Source: Plutella xylostella (lineage: Eukaryota; Arthropoda; Insecta; Lepidoptera; Plutellidae). Taken from it: a stretch of DNA of 64,000 nucleotides. Below the pieces are notes generated by a model that saw nothing but the letters and a program-made list of their open reading frames with translations, did not search any database and was not told where the DNA came from. The stretch is from contig NC_063992.1 of NCBI RefSeq assembly GCF_932276165.1, forward strand, positions 754,001-818,000. The letters run 5' to 3'. The position numbers were made by a program, and so were the translations under genes. Below are positions 1-12,700 of the stretch, one piece after another. Every line of letters begins with the position of its first letter. The first letter of the stretch is position 1.

Positions 1-3000
1 TTGCTATACTTAATTGTGATTATAAATTAATATTTTTAGCTGTTTCTAGTAACAAAATAAGGGCTAACAGATCTTCTAGGTCACAATCGCAATTAAGTTA
101 AAACCACTACCAGAAAAATGCTCGGTGTTTATGGTTACTTATACCTTGTGGTGTGATAGAATTTATTTCAGTTGTCTTTCACTAGTCAATATTTTCAGTT
201 ATGCCTAATATTCTTATTAAATAAGGATACAGTTACTAAAGTATAATATTTAAATTTGTAAGACCCACTTACCATAGTAGTAATTTAGTATACCTACTAT
301 TCCGGAGCAAGACAATTAACCCCTATGTTATGTCATATTTTTCTGTAAATTTACACCTCTGAATTCACAGAATGAACTGTTTACAAGAGGTTTTCAAGCG
401 GCTTGTAATACTCGAAGTTCGACTCTTTGTGTTAGAAAGTCAAGTTTCGAGTATATACGATACATACGATGACGCTTAAAAAAGTTAGATCTAAACTCAC
501 GGTTCTTCTGTAAATCCTGGGGTTATATTATAATTACTGGCGGGTTAATTGCTAGCTCTGGATACCTAAAGTGGGCAGTAAGTGTTTGAGTCACGAAGCA
601 CTGGTTTGTCAATTACTGAATTAGAATCGTCAAGATGTAAGGTTTGCTTTGTAGTGTTCAGTGCTACGATCCCGGATAATTTTGCCATTTACCCAAACGC
701 AAACTCACAGCCTTTAATAATTCATTGAAGGACATGGGCCGCGTCCAGGCCAAGCAAAGAGATTTATTGCCATAATCTCCACGCTTGGAAGGCAGGTTGG
801 AGATGACACACAGCACAAACATTAAACACCTGTTAAAAAATATCTTCCTCATAGCAGATATCGACCTTAAGCAGTCATAGTCACTGATAATCGCACCTGT
901 AGACCTCCCTTTCGATATGTGTGTCAAAATTAACCAGGATCGTCATACAGCCTGTAGATAGTTTTTTGCGCTATTCGTACTACTTAAGTATTATGTACCT
1001 TTTATTATTTATCAGAAAGTGTATTATTTTGTGTGAATAGTCAGTAACTGTACTCAATGTTTAGAATACAACAGTAAATAATGATGGCACTATGTGAATT
1101 TATAGAATTTTGAGAGGTTTGACTTGTTTCGACGAATACCTAGTTTTATGACAAACATAATATTTTATAGTTAGGTAGTTGTATGATTATTTTTATGTTA
1201 AATAGTATGAATAATATACTAGATCATGTTTATTGGCAAATATTTCAGTAATTTATAAATTGACATGGATGTTTTCCAAACAGGCCTAAAAATAAGCGTA
1301 GATGAAACTTTGCTAGTAGAACCATGGCAGTATAAAACGATTAATTTTAAGCTAAAAGGCGTTTCCTGAAAAACTTCTAGGTAACATACATCTACAAATA
1401 AACCCTTCAATGTGGTTATTGGGTAGATGAGTGCCTAGTTGGTAGGACATATTTAACATAGGTTATCATACTAAGACCTGTATTCTTGTAGAAATGACAC
1501 AGTATATTTTATCAAGTATTTATCATAATGACGATAGGTAAGTTATTTAAGTAAATAATAATATTTAAGCTGGGAATAAAACAATACAAAAGATGTGATA
1601 AATTGTAATTATAATTATATTTGCTTCTTCGGATGACTCGGGTGTTCTTCGCGAGCTTGCCTAAGCATTAACGCTTAAATTTATAACGCTATTGATTATA
1701 TTTACGTTAATATTTAATAAGATTATGTATAAGTGTATAACCATTATGAATGTATAGATAAGTTTATAATACCTACCTAGCTCAATAATGTAGATACTAA
1801 TGCTTTGCAGTGGCTCAGTTTGACAAAAATAGTACTACATATACCACTTTTTAGTTAAGATGATTGCTGTGACAATTTGTATATTTGAAAATTGCGTACA
1901 AATACTGTTGTAAATTCTGTGACTATTAATTATATTTCATTGGATACGACGACGACGCATAATATAACTCGATAGACATAATTATTAAAATTAATTAATT
2001 AAATTCATTTATTCAGTACATGTCATAAAATTCAATAAACAAAAAACAATACATTAACAACGAGCACAAGAATTAACATAAGTACAATTTATCATAAATC
2101 AAATTAATACATAAATTTAGGATTAAATACAATAATTTCATTATAATGTCAAATTCGAATTAGAATGTCAAAATGGGATGTCCGGTTTTAAACCGTAAAA
2201 ATCTAAATTTCACAGGAATCATCTTAGCTGAAATAAAGTGCTTTGTAAAATTATTAAATACAAAAATGGTATTTAGTGGTATTCAGTTTAATGAAAAACG
2301 CCAGCCTTTTGATAGCTTTGCCAATGAAGATAAATTCTGCGTAAATCTCTTTTACCATGTTCTAAATTTACTTATCGACAGTACAAAATTTGAAACTTGC
2401 TACTTGCTGAAAAAATGCTACCGGTATTACCTAGTTCTTGCAACTAACAGAGAATTTGAAACAATCTGTTTATGAGACATGTAAAATTTTCCATGGATAT
2501 CAAACATAAATGTATTTCTTTTTAAAATAATAATAATTGTGTATGTAGCTGTTTTGTTATTGCGTAAGTAGGTATATCGTTATTTGAAAGTGACTTGAAA
2601 TATTGGTAGGTACTTACCTAGTATTGTGCAGATAAATGTTTTCATCAATCGAATGGCTTTTATTCAACATATTTAATAAACATGATAGATTATTTTTTTG
2701 TAATTTTGTTGTGTTTTTCTCAAATCATTAGAAATATTTTTGCGATGATGACATTATCTTCCCTAATAAATGTTTAATATCTATATACCTTGTTTTATTT
2801 TCATTCCATGCAAACTATACGGGTAAAAAGTAATACTTAAATAAAAAAAATATTAAGGCTCATAAATAATAATTTATTAAAAGTTATGGACACAATAGTT
2901 AAAGCGTAATAATTCTAGGAATCTACACTATACCCCCCTCCACTCACATTGCGAACTACACACACATAGGTACTTACTATTTACATAATTAATACATATT

Positions 3001-3713
3001 AAGTATATCACAATATTAAACTAGCTAAAGATATCACTCACAATAAAAGCTATTAGTTATATTAATCCATCATCATAATTATCATTATCATCAGCCAATA
3101 GCACAACTGCTGGACATAGGTGCATTACCCTCTTGCGTTTTTTAAATATTAAGTAAGAGTAAATTAAAGTAGTATAAATAAATAACAATACATATACCGT
3201 AAAGCACAACGCCTTCTATCCTAGAGGTAATTAAAATAGTAGTAAAAGATAGTGTCGTAACTAATCCGCATACTGATAGAAAATCAAGAAACAAAACGAA
3301 TTCGTCATGAGAGTCAATATGTACTAGGAAGTATTTATACGGAAGTAATATTGTTACTAGTTTTGTTCCAAAACTACTGCAATGAAAATGTGTTGTGTTG
3401 GTTTGCAAATAAGAGTAAGTAATCTCTACCTATAATGTTACATTGAGCCCAGAAAATCTAAGGGTACCTACTTAATTTTTATCTCGGTAAACCCTATTTA
3501 GAGCCGACTCGAAGTAATTTAAAAATAGGTTAAAAAATAAAGACACAGTATACCTAAAAAGGCAGTCTCCATTATTTTATAAATTTCGTGACATGGCAAG
3601 TTGAATTCCCGCTGTTTCTATTCTAAATTCCAACATCCCGCCTGCATCCTATTGATGATAATTTTAATATAACTGTAATATTTACTTTTCTATATTGAAA
3701 TATCATCGCATCA
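1..3713. other. AT-rich intergenic sequence, no supported gene
   Basis: No reading frame here shows a recognisable domain or a plausible exon chain. The longest open stretch (2173-2475, plus) has no similarity I recognise and no flanking splice context. A short minus-strand remnant at about 3065-3130, with repeated ATCATC and a 'ctggacatagg' motif, looks like the 3' end of an RTE-type LINE. The part just below 3714 is the 3' flank of lipase A and includes an ATTAAA-type poly(A) signal on the minus strand near 3663-3669. Confidence 0.5.
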
Positions 3714-6700
3714 TCAGCTGTAAGAGTCAGGGGAGATAGATCTGAGTCGTCGGGACTTCCCCGGGAACCCTCTGGCGTAGGGAGGTTTGGCGTTTGTCGT
3801 CACGTAGTAAATGCCTCGAGCCCTGAAACAATAAAAAGCAGGTAAGTGGCTTCTAGTGTTACATAACTGCATAATGACTCCTTGGTGGAATAGGAGCATT
3901 ACGTATGGTATGAATAGTAGATGATTGCTTCTGGTATCAATAGCTCAAATAGGTTATGTGTCTAGCTGACGATGATGAACTGATTACTTACAGATGGACG
4001 AACGACGGTTTTTTTTTAAGTTTTAAGGTAATGATAGGAAGTGTTGTTTTAATTTGATTTTTAGGTTCTTGTTGTTAATAGTTTTTTTTAGAGTTTGAGG
4101 TAGGTCGTTAATAAGTCTAGGTATTAAATATTTATCTGTTCTTTTACCGTAAGTGTTTGTGCACCTATATGTTGTAAGTTCTTTATTGGTCACTTTTCTA
4201 GTTATAATTTTATGTTGTATGGGTTTTATGAGATCTTGGCGATTATATTGTTCAGCGAGAAGTGCGTATTTTACTTTTTTGGATATCGGAATAACTTTGC
4301 AATGTTTGAACAGTTTAGCGTAGTCGTCCCTATATTTAATTTTGACATGATTAGGAACTATTTGTTTAAGTATTCTAATCTGTAAGAGTTCAATTTGATC
4401 CAAATATGTTTTATATGTGCGGCCATAGCTAGTCAAGCCATAACTTACTATGGACTCGGCAAGAGATTTATATATGTTTAAAAGGATATTGTAAGGTGTT
4501 CTATATTTTATAATTTTAAGTTTAGCCATAAGCGCACGTAGCTTGTTACACACTTTGTTTATATGGGGGCCCCAATTGAACCGACTATCTACTGTGACTC
4601 CAAGGTATGTGGCCTCGTCCACTAGATCAATTGTTGTACAATCCCTGCAAGAACGGTTGTTGTTGTGGAGGCACTTGTGGCATTGAGATAAAAGCTTGGG
4701 TGATATGTCACTCATATTGTGGCTGGATCGTATGTGCATCATCTGGGTCTTTTTAGCGTTGAGTACCAGACCGGCATCATGCGACCATGCACAAATGGTC
4801 GTGAAGTCGGACTGGAGTTTTTTCATCGCTACTCTGATATTCTTATCCGAAGCAATAAGACAGGTGTCGTCGGCAAACTGATACAGGGAACAGTGTTTTA
4901 TAACTTCAGCCACGTCATTTACATACACTAGGTAATGTAACGGGCCCAACACTGATCCTTGGGCCGTACCTATAGACACGTCTACTTCTCTGCTAGATGA
5001 ATTTCCGATTTGGACCATATAAGTGCGATTTTCCAAGTAATTTTTGCACCAGTTTAGTAACGGGCCGCGAATTCCGGTGTTATCTAGCTTCTGAATTAGC
5101 TGATCGTGTCGCAGCGTGTCAAATGCCTTGCTGTAATCTATGAAGACTAGCAGCACGTGTTCTTTATTGTCCAGGCATTTATTAATTTCGTCTGTGAATT
5201 TAGAGAGCAATAGGCTAGTGCTTTTGTTTTGTCTAAATCCATATTGGGTATCTGTTAGGGTATCATACTCGTTGTAGTAATCATGAATCAAGCCCGCTAT
5301 GTATTTTTCAAATATTTTATTTAAAATAGGTAGGATAGTTATTGGTCTATAGTTTGCGTAGTTACTTTCTGTACCATTTTTATATATAGGTCTGACTAGT
5401 CCTTTTTTTAGGTCGTTTGGATACACGCCTTTATTGACACTTATATTTATAAGTTTGGTTATGGTTGAGATTAAGTTGTCACAGGCGCTTTTAATATCTA
5501 TTGGTCTTATGTGGTCCTGACCAGCTGATTTACGAACGCTGATTTTATCAATGATGCTTTTTATTCGTTTTGTTGTGGCTTTTTTAAAGAGTATTGAATT
5601 GTTGGACATTTTAGTTTTGCTTAGATTAAGTACAGGAGTATTACAGTTTGGTATTATATCAGCGACATTTTTTTCGAACGCATTTGCAAAGTTGTTTGCA
5701 ATGACAGTTTCATCCTTCCTTTCCATACGGAAAGCTTTACTGATCACTTCATCAACAGACCTCGTGATACGACCAGTCATATTGTTTAGAATCTGCCATA
5801 GTTTCCGTGGGTTATTCTCATTTTCTTTTATTTGTTCTTTATAGTAATTATTTCGGGAGTTTTGTATAAGTTTGTTTGTTTTATTTCTTTGCTTATTGTA
5901 TTCTAATCTTAAGATGTAATTGTTAGGTGTATTTTTTAACTGTATAAATAATTAGTCTCTTTTGTTACATTGCATTATAATTTTATTATTTAACCATTTT
6001 TCTTGCTTTCTAAATTTGTACTTATTGGTTTGTGTATAAGATGCTTTTTTATATGCGTTGTTCAGGGTAATTTTTATTTTATCGTATAGCTTGATAGGGC
6101 ATTCTATTTTCTTTATTTCATCCCATTGTGCATGACCGTTTTAGGAACAACCCGAGCGCTCGGCACACCAATAGCCGACAGCACGGTCGCGCGGTGGTCA
6201 GCCAATACTGTGCCGAGCGCCGCGGAGTAAAGGTCTTCCGTGGAGTTTCTGATAAATATATGGTCAATACAACTTTTTGAGATTTTACCATCCCTTTCTT
6301 CTATTCGTGTGTAATCAGAAATTCCACACATAAGACCTTTTTCCGCCATTAAGTTCGAGTACAGCTCTTTGATTATGCTTTCTGTCTTTAAGTCAATGTT
6401 AATATCGCCCGCTAGTATGAAATATGGTGATTTTTCGTAGTGTGTTAATATTTTTGAAAGTTCATTTAGGAATTTGTGCTTGTTTTTATCCGGAGGTCTA
6501 TAAAGTGCACACAAAACTAAATCGTGTTGTTTTGATATAGTGATTTTACCTAGTAGACATTCACAGTGTAATGTGGAAGTTTTATTTATGCATGGTTCAA
6601 AATTATATGGTTTCTTCACATATATAATTATACCGCCTCCTTTGCGTTTAGATCTTAGTTTCGTGTGCATTTCATACCCGTCGATATAAAATAATGTACT

Positions 6701-9700
6701 TATTGAATGGGGAATGTTGGCTTCTGTAATTATGATAACCTCTGGTTGGTACTTAGATTCATTTATGCATTGTAATAGTTTAGGGAACTTTTGGTAATTG
6801 AGCGTAAATTGATGTGAAAAACAGTAAATTTATTTTTAGTTGTAGGGATTATGGATAAAAAATTACTTAGGTGGGGACAATCAAATATTTCTGTAATGTT
6901 AGCCATTAGTATAGTAAAAAAGTTAATACTGGTTGAGTAGGTATAACTACCTACTGTGTGAACTATTTTATTGGGGAATCAATTTCTTAATATCGTCCAC
7001 CGATTTAATATTAGAAATTTTGGCCTTTTCGTTTTTACGTACCAGAATTCTGCCTTCAGAGTTGCACCAAATAAACTTATAGTGGTCTTTTAGCGCAATC
7101 CTAGTCTCATACAGTAGTTTTTTGTTAGTGGATGTGAGAGCATGACGCACAAATATTCTGTTGGAGGCAGACTCGAGGTTAGGGTTAGACGGCAGCACAT
7201 CGGACACGAGTAGCTCGGCGGCGCGACCTGCCCTCACCCACGGGCTGGTCTCATGCTCCTTCTTCAGCTCCACTTGCAGGATCCCGTCGCTCTGTCCAGC
7301 CTTTCCTCGTAATCTCTGTACCGTTTTGATTGCAGTGTGGTCCATTTTCAGTTTGATTGCTATGTCTTTGGTTATCGCATCGGCATTTTCATCTTCTTTG
7401 TATGGTACACCGGCAATTTCAATGTAACGATCAAGTTTTTTTTGTTCTTGTTCCTGCAGTTGTTGTTCATAGGCACACATTTTAATCAAAAGGTTTTGGT
7501 TTGTATTACCTAAGTGTTCATTTTTCTTTTCTAACATCTTGACCTTTGTTTTCAGTTCTTCCATATCCTCTTCATATTCTTCCATCTTACTGCAGCAGAA
7601 TTCAACTGATTGTTGTAGTTCCGACATTTGTTTTTTTATTGTTTTTTCAATGTCTCTAGATATGTCTTGTAGAAGCTTCTTTATGTCGATAGATACTGGT
7701 TTAGACTTGCTACCTTGAATATTGCTATCAGGAACCTCATCATCCTGGTCTTCCTCCGGTGCAATGAATGATTTTCTTTTAGGTGAGTTACTGAGACAGG
7801 CGTCACAGGACCATTCGAAGTTCTCCACGGCACGAAGGGCAGAGATTTGCTTGTTCGTAAGACCAGCACATTCTAGCGTAGCATGTAGGGACATTTCGCA
7901 CTTGCTGCATTCAAGGCCTGGTGCTCTCTTGGTGATGTTCTTCTGGCAGTTATCGCACTTGGGTAGTTTAGGTGGCATATTGCGGGTAGTTATGAGTATT
8001 CTGCAGATATATGACACACAACTTATCCGTACAAATGACAACCGACGAATGAATAGACCATATTATGGTCCACGACCATATTATGGTCCACGATTTAGAT
8101 GGTCAACTTTTTTTACACCTACCTACAGTGGTAAAAAACTTACTTAGGCGTGACATGTTCTCCCATCATCACATACTCCGTATCCTTGGGCTCGCACCAG
8201 CCAATCAGGTACGAGAACAGGCTCGGGCACGGACCAGCCCAGAAGCCCTCCCGGCTGTTGATGGACTCTATGAAGTAGGGGGTCACCTTCGTGTGGTCGC
8301 ACGATAGCGTCTCTAGAAGGAAGAATGTAGAACAATTTTAATGAAAGGATATGTGTTTTACCAAGTAGAAGTATACATAAATAGTGGAAGGCATACACAT
8401 ATTATTTGAAACAGTAACTCCCTCTAAATGAAATACTTGAAACTAAATAGTTTAGCTCGGCAGCGCCATCTATGATACAAGTGCAAAACGGATCGTCTCT
8501 CGACGTCTCTACACTTTCCTCACGAGTGAAAATTGTGAAAGTAGTTCATTGCCGCTTCGTGAGTTCAAAACTAGATGGCGCTAGTAGTAAAAATATGAAT
8601 GGAATGCTTTTACATAACTTAGTTCTTTTGTAACAATCAAGGAAGAGTTTATTCTAGTGTGAGTAAGCAGTTATGAGTCGGTTTGCATTTAGCTAAATAG
8701 GTGTGGTGGTTACATTTCCTTTCTTTTCTATTGTTTAGTATCGTTCTTTGGCCTAAGTTGTTATTAGGCTTTGATTATAGCGATAAGTATCGGATAAGAC
8801 GCAGTTTTATCACCCATCTATGCTTAGAAACATTATATTACATAGCATCAGAATGGTAGGTAGTTCCATAAAGCCCAAGGTAAATGTGCAGAGTTTAACA
8901 TAGGTACCTTTTACTCGATTACCTACATCGAAACAGAATGCGACGTCGCATCATCGTAAATCATCGTCATCCTTGTGACGCATAGAATAACGCGGACTCG
9001 GATTGTGATTGTGATATCACAACTGTTGTGTACGGGCCCTAAATTTTCATCCCATCCCAATAGTCACGGTCAGCATGTTCATTGGGCCACCATTCCATAT
9101 CAGAGAGCATGTTGCGAACTCGCATTCCACTCACTCCCAGTTTTATTAGCCCTAAAGGCAGATTCATACACTGTTTAGTGCGAATGCGAGTAGACGTACA
9201 TTGCGGAGTATGTATAGCAGATTCAAAAGTTTTGCCAACAAGCCCAGCAATGTACGTCTACTACACACTCGCACTAAACACTTAAATCTCAATACTCACG
9301 AAAGATGGTGTCATGCGCGCAGCCGGGCTGGCTCGACCCGCCATTGACATAGAAGTCAGCGTGTCCATTCGGCCCCCACTGGCCGAGGATCCCGGCGCCC
9401 GTGTGCAGGATGTCCACGAATAGCGCGTCCGTGTGGTCCAGGTCACTTACAGTACTATACTATACAGTAGTGTGTGTCCCAGTACCTACTTACGGAAGAT
9501 GGTGTCATGCGCGTAGCTCGGGTATTGTACTGTACTGTACCAGACCTACTGTACAGTACAGTACTGTGAGGTATCTCTCTACGTGTGTGTACTGTACTGT
9601 ACTGTACTGAAGAGTACAGTGTACAGTACTGTATACTGTGAGCTATCTCTCTCGCAATACTCACGGAAGATGGTGTCATGCGCGCAGCCGGGCTGGCTCG

Positions 9701-12700
9701 ACCCGCCATTCACGTAGAAGTCGGCATGCCCATTCGGCCCCCACTGGCCGAGGATCCCGGCGCCCGTGTGCAGGATGTCCATGACCAGCGCGTCCGTGTG
9801 GTCCAGGTCTCTTACTGAACTGTACTGTACTGTACTACACTGTACTGTGTGTTATCTCTCTCCCTGTTCCCTGAACTCACGGAAGATGGAGCCATGCGCG
9901 AAGCTCGGGTATTATACTGTACTTTACCAGACTTACTGTACAGTACAGTACTGTGAGGTATCTGTGTGTGTGTGTGTGTACTGTACTATACTGTACTAAA
10001 CAGTACAGTATACTGTGCTATCTCTCTCCCAATACTCACGGAAGATGGTGTCATGCGCGCAGCCGGGCTGGCTCGACCCGCCATTCACGTAGAAGTCAGC
10101 ATGTCCATTCGGCCCCCACTGGCCGAGGATCCCGGCGCCCGTGTGCAGGATGTCCACGAATAGCGCGTCCGTGTGGTCCAGGTCCCGGGACCGGTTGTTG
10201 CCCATGTAGAAGAATATTGTCGGGTCTAGGCCTGGAAGAGGTATGAGGTATCTGTTAGACTAACAGATGATAGTACTTAGTTGATTGAGGAAAGCCTAAA
10301 GAATTCAGTGTAGTGAGGTAGTAGTTTGTCGGAGAAGATCTATAAGAATAAGTATAGTGGTAGGTGCTCCTTGGGAGAGGCAAAACTATGGCCAGTAGTG
10401 GACGAGTGTTGATATTGATGGTTGGGGTGTCAGCGAAAGACTGTATTAGGACTGGCTTAACAACAAACCCTAGACTGGCTATAAGTAGATATAAATGTGG
10501 TTGTTACCGAAGAAGATTATAGACGACAGTCATAGATCATAGTCAATTAAATTAAACTCTATCAAATAGAAAGGATACTATAGTATAGACGCTGCTACCA
10601 CTAGACTATTAAATTCATGTGGATATTTTACATTGTATTGTAATTAACCTGTGATCCTGCCAAGTTTCCCCTCAGCCAGATGATTCGCCACCAGCCCGAG
10701 TATATGCGCGCCGACACTGTACCCTATCGTGTGGATCTGCTCCGGGGCCACCGCCTTGCTCGGGTGGTACTGGATGTACTCGACCAGCTGAGCTATGCAC
10801 ATGCCGGCGAAGCGCGGCGCCCATTCTATCTGTGGATGGAGAGGATATAGTGATAGTGGCAGTCAGTGTAGTCAGTAGTGCCTAGACACACCTAGACAGA
10901 CAGAAACTAGAGTCTGCGCTGTCAATAGAGGGAAAGGTAGATTTTAGGGTAGAGGGTCATAGTAGGTAACCATGGTTCTATTGAATATAACGATGTTACA
11001 CCTACCGAGTAGAGTGGCGTTATAGTATCCTCGGCCGAGCACTTGGTCAATAGCTAGCCGTTCATTGGTTCAGGATCAGCCGAGGATTCTGTCTCGCCTT
11101 TCTACGCGATAGGTGTAATCAGGGTAATCGATCTTAAAGATACAAAATTAAAGCCAATAACGTACTATGATATATGATATGATAAAAGGACAAGGGCCAT
11201 GCTCTGCTTCCGTATATTTCGGAAGTGATGAAAATTGTTGTGCAGCACCTTGAGTTTGAACTCAGATCAGTTAATTAATGATATTTATAAAAGCGAGGCT
11301 ATATTTTTTACTTGGAATACGTTGGAAGAGTGTCGAAACGTACAGAAATACTTACATAACTACTGTGTATTAATGGTAATTAAATGATTATGGAAGGGAC
11401 AATAATAACATCAATAAAATAATAAAATAGCATCACCATCATGCCCAAGATAATACTGGACATAGGTTTCTCTTAAATAGCGTAACAAAAATCTGTACTC
11501 CGCCACCTGTATTATAGGTCAGCCCAGTCCATAATTAACTTTGGTAAATTCTTAGTCAATTTTAACTGGCTACGTGCAAAAGTAAAAAGTTACAAGGGGC
11601 ACACCGCAACATAATTATAATGAAATTATTAGTTAATTACCTTTTAACGTTTAAGTAATATTACCTCAATATAATTAACACATAATGAGGGATTGCCTAA
11701 TCTGTACAAGACACAAATATTCGTCACTTAAAGCGTTGCGTGCTAGGGTGACCATGAGGCAGTGAAATACATGCATTGTTCATTTGGATAACTATGTGTT
11801 TTAACATAACAGTGAACCTAAAACACAGTTTTTAAGTGACCATATAGGCATGTTTTTAATATGGGAAATGTACAAAGGATCCACTTGTGATACCAATTTT
11901 GTTTCAGTTTTTTTTTTTATATTAGTGCTACTTTATATTTTCGGAATATAAAGTAGCTTCTAACAATAAACTAATCATCATAGGCCTCTCCAAATAATCG
12001 CCATAACATTGTCCTCGATCCAATATTACTATTTTGAAGTACCATAAAGCTATTGAACGCACCTGACTAAGACAAGGTTCCTTGACTAGACTGCCATAAT
12101 CAGCTATAATAATATTATAGTTGCCCCTCGCGAAGTAAGCTTTCCTCATGTCAGTACTCGGGCTGAGGTTGCGGCCGCCGCCGAAGCCGTGGACCACGAT
12201 TTTGGTGGGGTGTGCCGGGTTGAAGCGCGAGCGGGTGAGAGACAGGTTGTCCAGTGTGTCCAGAAGCTCGCCCTTCTCTTGCGTTGATCTGGAAGTGGAG
12301 TGGGGGGTTGGTTAGAAGAGAAGAAAGGTAAAGTATCGGACCAAACGGATTTTCATAAATGTATGGAGCAACGGCGGCGGCAATGCCGAGCATGTGGACG
12401 AACTTGTGTGAAATTATACAAAGAATAGGTACTGAATGCGATGCGTCCGATGCATACGTTGCCGAAAGGTGGACGCTTATTTTTAAAGTTTATAAATGTA
12501 TAGCAGTTAGGGAATGACGTACTATTTTTTTCAGTACAGTGATAAATCTTAGTTCAAAACAATGATATAATTAAATGCATTACTAATATGTATTCAATTC
12601 TTATGTAGGAAAAATCCATGCATTAAATATTTCATTGTATCTAATTCATACGAGATAGTAATTAAAAACTTAAATTGAAGTTATAAAGAGTAAATTATTA

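Larger units (their letters stand above)
4009..8055 (-). mobile_element. Decayed CR1/Jockey-type LINE in the last intron of lipase A
   Basis: A non-LTR retrotransposon lies in the same orientation as lipase A. It has ORF1 (6968-7978), an interrupted ORF2 (4023-6906) and a short A run at about 4009-4019 as the 3' end. The 5' border near 8055 is uncertain and I found no convincing target-site duplication. Just above it are two tandem 18-bp units containing the palindrome GACCATATTATGGTC (8056-8091). ORF2 is broken, so the copy should be inactive on its own. Confidence 0.85.

Noticed and set aside
2173..2475. 100-aa open frame on the plus strand
   Set aside because: No domain, no signal peptide, no splice context; AT-rich DNA gives such frames by chance.
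9294..10231. Regularly spaced repeats that might suggest a CRISPR array
   Set aside because: This is a eukaryotic exon duplication: units of about 370 bp that encode a lipase segment.
9401..10246. Several open frames rich in Tyr-Cys-Thr-Val
   Set aside because: They are translations of the GTACT repeats and of the antisense of lipase exon 5.
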